The position numbers were made by a program, and so were the translations under genes. The notes under the pieces are model-generated. The model was not told where the DNA came from and did no database searches. It saw only the letters and a program-made list of their open reading frames with translations. This document shows, piece after piece, positions 1 to 4,560 of a stretch of DNA of 8,816 nucleotides. Origin of the DNA: Bacteroidales bacterium. Its GTDB lineage: Bacteria > Bacteroidota > Bacteroidia > Bacteroidales > Muribaculaceae. Location of the stretch: the NCBI GenBank assembly GCA_900755985.1, contig CAAEIL010000058.1, positions 1-8,816 on the forward strand, read 5' to 3'. Position 1 is the stretch's first letter, and each line of letters begins with the position of its first letter.

Positions 1-1
1 G

Positions 2-73
2 ATAACACGCACTATGATGCTGACACCCGAACATCGGTCATTGAAGCCATTGTTTGATTATCTTGGCGTTTAG
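2..73 (+). CDS. 3' tail of a host gene, product unrecognised (partial)
   Basis: An open frame enters from the left edge and stops with TAG at 71-73, leaving about 23 residues that end in LKPLFDYLGV. A second frame is also open from base 1 and stops at 57, so the reading frame is not certain. I prefer the longer one because it reaches closest to the strong terminator at 121-165. The base composition matches the GC-richer host flank and not the AT-rich DNA that follows. I do not recognise the protein from so short a tail. Confidence 0.35.
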   Translation: MTRTMMLTPEHRSLKPLFDYLGV

Positions 74-120
74 GGTGACGCAATGACGAAGTCAGGAAAC
101 GTCGGCACGGACACGCACCC

Positions 121-165
121 GCACAAAAAAGAGGACACCCGCAAGGGACGTCCTCTTTTTTGTGC
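121..165. terminator. Bidirectional intrinsic terminator, probably the original terminator of the tRNA-Leu gene
   Basis: Two perfect 16-nt arms (121-136 and 150-165) flank a 13-nt loop that itself holds CCC-GCAA-GGG. The arms contain A6 on one side and T6 on the other, so either strand gives a stem followed by a U-tract. On the plus strand it would end the gene finishing at 73. If the TCGTGC copies are collapsed to restore the empty site, the minus-strand tRNA would end 7 nt before this hairpin. It would then have served both convergent transcripts before integration. The hairpin is seen; the tRNA role is inferred. Confidence 0.85.
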
Positions 166-169
166 GCAT

Positions 170-175
170 TCGTGC
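170..175 (+). other. attL core (TCGTGC), left boundary of the element
   Basis: TCGTGC here matches the copy at 6049-6054. It lies 4 nt after the host terminator, and AT-rich DNA starts directly after it. Collapsing the two copies puts the tRNA 3' end 7 nt from the terminator, a normal arrangement. Large serine integrases typically recombine at short cores, so a 6-bp match is compatible with the family. A competing register, GTGCGC at 162-167 matching 6051-6056, fits the composition boundary less well. Confidence 0.6.
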
Positions 176-205
176 CTGATTATCGAACTTTCCTTAATGA
201 TTTTG

Positions 206-213
206 CAAAGATA
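206..213 (-). promoter_or_regulatory. Candidate outward -7 box near the left end
   Basis: The minus strand reads TATCTTTG, a perfect TAnnTTTG match, but no TTTG lies 19-21 bp upstream. If active, it would fire out through attL into the bidirectional terminator. In the circular form it would run antisense to the integrase 3' end. This is a weak call because the same bases also form the predicted circular integrase ending. Confidence 0.25.
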
Positions 214-363
214 ATAGATTTTCTTGATTGGTATGCTGATAAAAAATAGTCAGTATACTCTATGGTGATTCCATGATTCTACTTTAAGTATCATTTTCTT
301 GTCTATTCGTTCATTATTTTGCTGTTAAGTAGGTCGTTTGCTGCCGTATTCTCCCACTTGTAA

Positions 364-375
364 TACTAATTAGTA
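364..375. repeat. 12-bp perfect palindrome
   Basis: TACTAATTAGTA is its own reverse complement and lies mid-way through the noncoding left end. It could be the operator of a dimeric DNA-binding protein, for example the NUMOD3-like protein or a recombinase encoded nearby, but no second copy was noticed in the window. The symmetry is seen; the function is unknown. Confidence 0.5.
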
Positions 376-410
376 GTAAGCTATATAGGAAAGAACCAAT
401 TGCCGTGCGT

Positions 411-434
411 TAAAATTTTTCTCCCCAAATTTTA
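411..434. repeat. AT-rich hairpin with C-rich loop
   Basis: TAAAATTT (411-418) and AAATTTTA (427-434) are perfect 8-nt arms around the loop TTCTCCCC. It lies about 70 bp before the first gene. No long U-tract follows, so a terminator is unlikely. A replication or recombination site is possible, since the gene II-type replication protein downstream belongs to a class that acts on hairpin DNA. Confidence 0.5.
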
Positions 435-452
435 GAAGATAACTTACTGAAC

Positions 453-483
453 TTGATAAACTTTTCAAACTACGGTATATTTA
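453..483 (+). promoter_or_regulatory. Candidate promoter of the NUMOD3-rep operon
   Basis: TATATTTA (476-483) matches TAnnTTTG at all but the last base, and TTG (453-455) lies 20 bp upstream in the -33 position. The start codon at 506 follows 22 bp after the -7 box. Spacing is right for a Bacteroidetes promoter, but one consensus base is missing. Confidence 0.35.
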
Positions 484-505
484 TCTATAGAGCAAATAAT
501 TTACT

Positions 506-685
506 ATGAAAAAAATATATATGAGACAGTTTAGAGAACTTTCAGATGAAACAAAAGCCAAAATCAGTATGGCAATGAAAGGTAAATCAAAGTCATTTAC
601 CCACAAAGAGAACATAAGTAATGGACTTAAGGATTATTGGAAAACCATTCCGAATAAACCAACAAATGAAAAGGTAGAGAATTAA
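506..685 (+). CDS. Small NUMOD3-like DNA-binding protein (59 aa)
   Basis: The 59-aa product is basic. Residues 10-47 carry a repeat-like pattern, RELSDETKAKISMAMKGK followed by SFTHKENISNGLKDYW. This resembles the NUMOD3 motif, a short helix-forming module usually found as the DNA-contacting tail of homing endonucleases. No nuclease domain is present, so this is a stand-alone version, probably a DNA-binding accessory factor. It precedes the replication initiator by 76 bp and is likely co-transcribed with it, so a role in origin recognition or rep control is plausible (inference). An internal ATG at codon 6 is possible, but ATG at 506 gives the longer frame behind the candidate promoter. The ORF end overlaps the first arm of a hairpin at 671-695. 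Confidence 0.7.
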   Translation: MKKIYMRQFRELSDETKAKISMAMKGKSKSFTHKENISNGLKDYWKTIPNKPTNEKVEN

Positions 686-732
686 CCCCTACCTTCCTAC
701 TTGTCAAGATGACAAAACTTGCATAACTGCAA
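671..732. repeat. Three consecutive perfect hairpins before the rep gene
   Basis: Three hairpins follow each other in 62 bases. AAGGTAG/CTACCTT pairs 671-677 with 689-695. TTGTCA-AGA-TGACAA covers 701-715. TTGCA-TAAC-TGCAA covers 719-732. None has a long U-tract. They lie just upstream of a gene II-type replication initiator, a class that nicks DNA next to hairpins. They are therefore candidates for the replication origin, or for a structured 5' leader that limits Rep synthesis. The pairing is seen; the role is inference. Confidence 0.55.
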
Positions 733-761
733 AGAAATAATGTATTATATTTTAAGATTTA

Positions 762-1694
762 GTGATAAGATTTGATAAGATGAAATTGATTACATCGATA
801 GATTATATTTCCAATATAAACTGCACCATCTTTCTTGCTACTACCAATTTAGATGAGGTGCTATATTATAAATATCAGCAGGATAAACCTTATTCTTTAT
901 TGATATTGATAGATTATAGTCATAACGAACTTGTGTTAGAGTTTACAGGAAAGATTCTATTAGATAAATACTCAGCGTTAATAAACCGTGAAACCATTAT
1001 AGACAGTCTCAACAACATAAATAAGTTAAATATATGCAGATTGGATGTTGAAGCCATATTACACGATTCAGAGGTAGTGAAATGTGACGTAACCAAAGAT
1101 ATAGACGCAGATATTAATGTGATTAATTCTACGATACGGCAAAACCTCACCAATTATCGCAAATGGACCGTGAAATCGTATAATAGTGGAATTGCATTAG
1201 AAAACTCCGTGTCTACTCCAAGATACAAAAAGCGTTTAGCCATTTATAATAAGAGTAAGGAATTGGAGAAAGTTAATAACATGAATTTTATTGATAGCCT
1301 CACTTCAAAGAATGAAATTTATTCATATTTTAAAGGTAAGGTTAGATTTGAACTCAACATAAATACCAAACAGCAGATAAGACAGTTATTGAACATTCCA
1401 AACAATAGTATACAGAATGTATTGAACGCTAAAGCCAATCCTATTCTTGCAGTCATAGATGAGGCCGTAAAATATGAGCCTCAACAGCAAAAGCAGCGAA
1501 CATTAAGAGATTATGAACACGAGTTGTTATTACGAGACTGTGATTATGATATGATTAAGGTTGAAGCCAAAGTAAGAGCGTTATCCAGTAAAAATACCTC
1601 TATTAAAAGAATGATGCAGCCTTATAAAGAACTGTATAAGCGTTTGCGGGATGACAAAATATCTACAATTGATATTCGTGCGCTAGTAGTCTAG
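762..1694 (+). CDS. Phage/plasmid replication initiation protein, gene II/X family (Phage_CRI-like)
   Basis: A 310-aa protein that I place in the gene II/X family of filamentous phage and plasmid replication proteins. These nick the origin and start rolling-circle replication. The signs are a VKCDVTKDI segment (106-114), KWTVKSYNSG (134-143) followed by RYKKRLAIYNKSKEL (154-168), and KVRFELNI (193-200), which correspond to the conserved core of that family. I cannot assign the nicking tyrosine; Y140, Y155 and Y162 are candidates. The C-terminal third is helical and basic. Translation starts with GTG at 762 or ATG at 780 (removing six residues); neither has a clear ribosome site. The gene follows three hairpins that may be its origin and is AT-rich like the rest of the element. 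It implies the excised circle can replicate. Confidence 0.72.
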   Translation: MIRFDKMKLITSIDYISNINCTIFLATTNLDEVLYYKYQQDKPYSLLILIDYSHNELVLEFTGKILLDKYSALINRETIIDSLNNINKLNICRLDVEAILHDSEVVKCDVTKDIDADINVINSTIRQNLTNYRKWTVKSYNSGIALENSVSTPRYKKRLAIYNKSKELEKVNNMNFIDSLTSKNEIYSYFKGKVRFELNINTKQQIRQLLNIPNNSIQNVLNAKANPILAVIDEAVKYEPQQQKQRTLRDYEHELLLRDCDYDMIKVEAKVRALSSKNTSIKRMMQPYKELYKRLRDDKISTIDIRALVV

Positions 1695-1713
1695 AATGTA
1701 ATCTTTAGAAAGT

Positions 1714-1774
1714 GTATTCATTTAATTCTATAAAATGGACAATAGAACACGTTAAATTGTATTCAAATTATTCT
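1714..1774. repeat. Imperfect 16-bp direct repeats, candidate recombinase subsites
   Basis: GTATTCATTTAATTCT (1714-1729) and GTATTCAAATTATTCT (1759-1774) agree at 13 of 16 positions and start 45 bp apart. Between them TTCTAT (1726-1731) pairs with ATAGAA (1742-1747). The second repeat ends 8 bp before the -33 box of the resolvase gene. Resolvase-type enzymes often bind repeated subsites next to their own promoter, so this could be a res site and autoregulatory region. AT-rich DNA makes chance matches common, so the call is tentative. Confidence 0.35.
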
Positions 1775-1782
1775 TTGATTTA

Positions 1783-1814
1783 TTTGGATATATCAGACTA
1801 AAGCAGTACCTTTG
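1783..1814 (+). promoter_or_regulatory. Bacteroidetes-type promoter of the small serine recombinase
   Basis: TTTG (1783-1786), a 20-bp spacer and TACCTTTG (1807-1814) match the Bacteroidetes sigma factor consensus closely. Transcription would start near 1821, leaving a leader of about 27 nt before the ATG at 1848. The recombinase thus appears to have its own promoter, separate from rep. Confidence 0.75.
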
Positions 1815-1847
1815 TATTGTAATTGAAGGACTTAAATACTAAAAAAT

Positions 1848-2477
1848 ATGAACGCAGTAATATACGCACGAGTATCAAGCACCAACGACCGACAGTCAAC
1901 TGACCGTCAAGCTTGTGACCTTAAGGCATACGCATCAAAAAATGGAATTAATGTTATTAAAACCTTTGAAGAACACATAAGTGGTGCAAAACGTAATGAG
2001 GAACGCCCAGTGCTGTGTGAGTGCTTGGATTACTGCATAGAGAATAAGGTTGATACGCTCCTGATAAGTGAACTATCACGCTTAGGCCGTAATGTGGATG
2101 AGGTGCTTGCGAATGTAAAGCGTTGCAAGGACAATAACCTAAACATCTACTTTCAGAAAGAGAACCTTTCGATATTTCAAGCTGATGGCTCTAAGAATCC
2201 ATTCCTTAATATCTTTATTAGCGTACTGGGTACTTGTGCAGAAATGGAACGTGAAAATATCAAGTTCAGATTAAACAGTGGTAGAGCCAAATATATTGCA
2301 GATGGTGGCAAATTAGGTAGAAAAGAGGGTTATAGGAAGCCCAGAGAACAAAAAGAATCTGAATACAAAGAGGTGATTAGAGAATTGAAGAGAGGTACAA
2401 GTATCAGACGCACCGCCAAACTGTGTGATGTTTCAGTCAGCACCGTGCAAAGAATAAAGGCCGAATTTGGGCTATAA
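1848..2477 (+). CDS. Small serine recombinase, resolvase/invertase type
   Basis: A 209-aa protein, the usual size for the resolvase/invertase family. The N-terminal catalytic domain opens with YARVS, which gives the nucleophile Ser10 with Arg8. SELSRLGRN (74-82) carries the conserved active-site arginines. EMERENIKFRLNSGRAKY (132-149) is the long dimerisation helix. GGKLGRK leads to a C-terminal helix-turn-helix (about 183-205, GTSIRRTAKLCDVSVSTVQR). It would resolve multimers of the circular element or invert a segment. Imperfect repeats directly upstream may be its site. It is distinct from the large integrase at the right end, so the element encodes two serine recombinases of different subfamilies. 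The start is fixed by the promoter at 1783-1814. Confidence 0.92.
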   Translation: MNAVIYARVSSTNDRQSTDRQACDLKAYASKNGINVIKTFEEHISGAKRNEERPVLCECLDYCIENKVDTLLISELSRLGRNVDEVLANVKRCKDNNLNIYFQKENLSIFQADGSKNPFLNIFISVLGTCAEMERENIKFRLNSGRAKYIADGGKLGRKEGYRKPREQKESEYKEVIRELKRGTSIRRTAKLCDVSVSTVQRIKAEFGL

Positions 2478-2533
2478 TATTGGGTTACTTAATTTAGTAG
2501 CCTATTACAGAGTGTACTTTCAAGAAAATTAGC

Positions 2534-2541
2534 TATCTTTG
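2534..2541 (+). promoter_or_regulatory. -7 promoter box for the structured leader and lipoprotein genes
   Basis: TATCTTTG is a perfect TAnnTTTG match. No clear TTTG is seen 19-21 bp upstream, so the -33 half is weak. A start near 2548 would give a leader of about 295 nt before the lipoprotein ATG at 2843, containing all the hairpins described below. Confidence 0.5.
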
Positions 2542-2842
2542 CAACTGCAAACCCACAATGGGTGAGCAGACATATTAAAGAAGCGTTTTCGCATCTTTCT
2601 TCAGTGAAACTTCGACAACTTCAATGATATAGGAAAGATGGTGAAAGTACGCTCTCTTTGGCTTGTATTGTCATACCCCAATGATATACGGTCAAAGTGG
2701 AGTTACAATCACTTATTCTTATATCATGGGAGTCGAAGCCCACACTGAGGAATAGTGAATAGTGGCTCCACTTCTTTGTATGCCTATCCAATCAATCACA
2801 ACTTAAAGCATCACAGAGCCATAGGTGCAGAGGTAAAACAAA
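2542..2842 (+). promoter_or_regulatory. Long structured 5' leader of the lipoprotein gene
   Basis: The 365 bases between recombinase and lipoprotein hold no gene, only frames of under ten codons. Besides the 152-nt rod described separately, two hairpins precede it: ACCCA-CAA-TGGGT (2551-2563) and an AAAGA...TCTTT stem with a GCG-TTTT-CGC tip (2577-2598). After the rod, TGGCTC (2763-2768) can pair with GAGCCA (2816-2821), close to the start codon. Part of that arm also belongs to CTCCACTT (2766-2773), complementary to AAGTGGAG (2695-2702) inside the rod, so alternative folds are possible. I do not recognise a known riboswitch. Confidence 0.45.
2599..2750 (+). ncRNA. 152-nt rod-like imperfect hairpin, unrecognised structured RNA or single-strand origin
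   Basis: The stretch folds into one nearly continuous rod with about 56 base pairs. The pairings, outside in, are 2599-2606/2743-2750, 2610-2616/2732-2738, 2624-2635/2716-2727, 2640-2644/2709-2713, 2647-2649/2704-2706, 2652-2655/2699-2702, 2656-2662/2691-2697, 2664-2668/2686-2690 and 2670-2674/2681-2685. The terminal loop is ACCCCA (2675-2680), and only a few G-U pairs are needed. A -7 box 58 bp upstream suggests it is transcribed as part of the lipoprotein leader. Because the element encodes a rolling-circle type initiator, it could instead fold as single-stranded DNA and act as a lagging-strand origin; those are typically imperfect palindromes of this size. The pairing is read directly; the function is open. 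Confidence 0.55.
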
Positions 2843-3298
2843 ATGAAAAAGTATCTTTACTTTTTGTTCGTGGCTATTTTTGCCACTATGTCATTTGCCC
2901 TTACCAGTTGTGGCGATGACGATGAACCCAATGATCCTTCAACAGGGAAAATGGAACTCACCATTGATGGCAAAAAGTACGTATTCACTCACACAATGGC
3001 AAATGTGAATGGGGACGTTTATAGTTGCCTTGTTTACAACGATGATAACGAACTCAACTTTTCAATCTATGGTTGGGACGAAATTGTTAAAGGATCTTCG
3101 CTGACTGATGAAATCTTCTCACTCACTTGGGATGCTGACGAAGCCATCATTGGAATGCCTACTTCTCAGACCTCTGTAAAAGTCACAGCAAAAGACAGCA
3201 AGAATGTAACTATCTCATTCAATAATGCAAAGTTTGAAGATATGATGGGAACAGCATCTTTCACTGTCAACGGAACAATAACTCTCCCAATAGACTAA
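2843..3298 (+). CDS. Lipoprotein, small, probably surface-exposed, function unknown
   Basis: A 151-aa protein with a lipoprotein signal peptide: KK, a hydrophobic stretch (5-20) and the lipobox ALTSC, with the lipidated cysteine at 23. The residues after the cysteine, GDDDEP, are acidic, like the export signal that sends Bacteroidetes lipoproteins to the outer face of the outer membrane. The mature part is rich in alternating polar and hydrophobic residues (MELTIDGKKYVF, SVKVTAKDSKNVTISF, TASFTVNGTITL) and looks like a small beta-sandwich. I recognise no enzyme motif. It sits behind a 300-nt structured leader and is followed after 73 bp by a second lipoprotein, probably in one transcript. It is likely cargo that alters the host surface, which is inference. 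Confidence 0.8.
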   Translation: MKKYLYFLFVAIFATMSFALTSCGDDDEPNDPSTGKMELTIDGKKYVFTHTMANVNGDVYSCLVYNDDNELNFSIYGWDEIVKGSSLTDEIFSLTWDADEAIIGMPTSQTSVKVTAKDSKNVTISFNNAKFEDMMGTASFTVNGTITLPID

Positions 3299-3310
3299 AT
3301 ACAATAGGGC

Positions 3311-3347
3311 GCGTGATTATGACAAACGATGTTTGCTGAAATCACGC
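3311..3347 (+). repeat. Intergenic hairpin between the two lipoprotein genes
   Basis: GCGTGATT (3311-3318) pairs perfectly with AATCACGC (3340-3347). Inside, CAAAC-GAT-GTTTG (3323-3335) forms the tip, with a 4x4 internal loop between. No U-tract follows on the plus strand, so it is more likely an RNA processing or stability element, or an attenuator, than a strong terminator. It would tune expression of the second lipoprotein relative to the first. Confidence 0.55.
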
Positions 3348-3371
3348 ACCTACTATAAACAGAATTAAGGT

Positions 3372-4160
3372 ATGGACAAAGCTATAAAGATAGTAGTAAT
3401 TACCATAATATCTATGGTAATTGCTTCCTGTAATGGAAGTGGAGGAAGTTCTACCCAACAGGACAATTCTGCGTTGATTGAACAGCAGAAACAAGACTCT
3501 ATTCGCGAGGCAAAAGCAGAAGCAGAGCGACTCAAGAAAGAACAAGAAGAACAAGCTCGACTTGATAGGGTTTCTAATTTACCCAAATGGATAGAAGACA
3601 TTTGGGTGCATCAGTGTCCTGAAGATAGAGGTATAATTAGATATAAATTTCGTGAGGGGAAAGTATCTAAAATGGACTCAAATGGGAATTGTTCTAACTG
3701 GGTAGAATATGATTATATCGATGGAAAAATAGTAATCAAAGCATGGGCTGATAAATATGAAATCGATAAATCAGAACAAACTTTACGAGATGTAGAACGA
3801 GATCTAGTTTACTATAAAGATGGGGTCGTGAATCAAAATGACTATAATTCCAGCTCAGTAAATATGACCCAAGAAGCTCAAATTATGAATCAGCTTCATG
3901 AACTGGGCGAAAAGGGGAAAAGAATGATGCCAAGGATAGAAGCGTTATATCGCAGACAGCAACAAGCACAGAGACAAGGGATCTTATCAAATCCGCAAGC
4001 TCAATATGATTTGAACGATGCCATTAATGAACTCATTGATATCAAGAACGAACAAATTCGATTAGCAGAACAATTAGGAGATTCACAGTTGGTGCGAGAA
4101 TATAAAGAGCAACGTTCAAAGGTATACGAAGCAAAAGACAAGATGCTCTATGGCCGATGA
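3372..4160 (+). CDS. Lipoprotein with coiled-coil segments, function unknown
   Basis: A 262-aa protein. A signal peptide ends in the lipobox VIASC with the lipidated cysteine at 20. A short low-complexity linker (NGSGGSSTQQD) follows, with no acidic export motif. Residues 34-66 (ALIEQQKQDSIREAKAEAER...) form a charged coiled coil. Residues 70-150 are mixed, with aromatic and charged strands (IRYKFREGKVSKM, YDYIDGKIVIKAW) like a small beta domain. Residues 165-258 are again mostly helical and rich in Gln, Arg and Glu. I recognise no family. It is downstream of the first lipoprotein without a clear promoter of its own and is followed by a terminator, so the two probably form an operon. The missing acidic motif suggests it may face the periplasm, making a partner arrangement possible. 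Confidence 0.75.
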   Translation: MDKAIKIVVITIISMVIASCNGSGGSSTQQDNSALIEQQKQDSIREAKAEAERLKKEQEEQARLDRVSNLPKWIEDIWVHQCPEDRGIIRYKFREGKVSKMDSNGNCSNWVEYDYIDGKIVIKAWADKYEIDKSEQTLRDVERDLVYYKDGVVNQNDYNSSSVNMTQEAQIMNQLHELGEKGKRMMPRIEALYRRQQQAQRQGILSNPQAQYDLNDAINELIDIKNEQIRLAEQLGDSQLVREYKEQRSKVYEAKDKMLYGR

Positions 4161-4213
4161 AATTTATTAATACACATAAATAAGTATCACTATCCTTCTA
4201 TATAACTGTAAAG

Positions 4214-4250
4214 TCGCTGAAGATGTAAAAGCCTCCAGCGATTTTCATTT
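4214..4250 (+). terminator. Intrinsic terminator after the lipoprotein operon
   Basis: TCGCTG (4214-4219) and CAGCGA (4236-4241) form a stem with a 16-nt loop, followed by TTTTCATTTT. It lies 54 bp after the stop codon at 4160 and separates the lipoprotein operon from the integration module. Confidence 0.7.
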
Positions 4251-4284
4251 TGATTGTTATAATAAAACATCTACTATTCCTGAT

Positions 4285-4315
4285 TTTGTACTTTGGTCAG
4301 TAAGGAGTATATTTG
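4285..4315 (+). promoter_or_regulatory. Bacteroidetes-type promoter of the 38-aa protein and integrase
   Basis: TTTG (4285-4288), a 19-bp spacer and TATATTTG (4308-4315) match the consensus fully. Transcription from about 4322 leaves a leader of roughly 108 nt before the ATG at 4430. The leader contains a hairpin TTGTC-T-GC/GC-T-GACAA (4354-4377), which could modulate expression. This gives the integration genes their own promoter inside the element. Confidence 0.7.
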
Positions 4316-4429
4316 GAATAGTTAGGTTCTAAGCATATCCTGCCGTCAAAGAGTTGTCTGCCCATCATAGCTGACAATAGGCTGAAAAGCGAATAACCGT
4401 CTTAGAGCGGGTTCATATAACTTAATTAA

Positions 4430-4546
4430 ATGTCTGAATATGAAAAGCAGTTACTCAAGACATACAGCCTCAGCGATGAGGATTTACAAGCAGTGATTAA
4501 TTTATTTAAGTCATTGGCAGAGATAGCAATCGAAAGTAATAATTAA
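4430..4546 (+). CDS. 38-aa protein upstream of the integrase
   Basis: ATG at 4430 opens a 38-codon frame, MSEYEKQLLKTYSLSDEDLQ onward, ending with TAA at 4544-4546, 15 bp before the integrase start. The product is acidic and predicted to be two helices, with LSDEDLQAVINLFKSLAEIAIE forming an amphipathic second helix. It follows a good promoter and an untranslated leader and is tightly coupled to the integrase gene. I recognise no family. Because it is co-transcribed with the integrase, it may help control integrase action, such as excision or directionality, but the sequence does not prove that. It is acidic, so direct DNA binding seems unlikely; contact with the integrase is more plausible (inference). 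Confidence 0.65.
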   Translation: MSEYEKQLLKTYSLSDEDLQAVINLFKSLAEIAIESNN

Positions 4547-4560
4547 AATGTTAACTATAT

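Larger units (their letters stand above)
176..505. other. Noncoding left end of the element
   Basis: These 330 bases contain no convincing gene on either strand. The first 39 bases supply, in the predicted circle, an in-frame integrase ending with a TAA TAG double stop (212-217). Further in are a 12-bp palindrome, a hairpin with a C-rich loop and a candidate promoter for the first gene, listed separately. The stretch is AT-rich throughout and would form half of attP. Confidence 0.5.

Noticed and set aside
162..167. GTGCGC as the left attachment core, matching 6051-6056
   Set aside because: It overlaps the terminator arm and would put host-like bases inside the element. TCGTGC at 170-175 fits the composition change better. 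It remains a minor alternative.
2599..2750. Retron msr-msd RNA
   Set aside because: The long hairpin is reminiscent of one, but no reverse transcriptase is encoded anywhere in the window.
2599..2750. Integron attC site before a lipoprotein cassette
   Set aside because: No tyrosine integron integrase, no second copy of the hairpin after the lipoprotein genes, and no clear R'/R'' core motifs.
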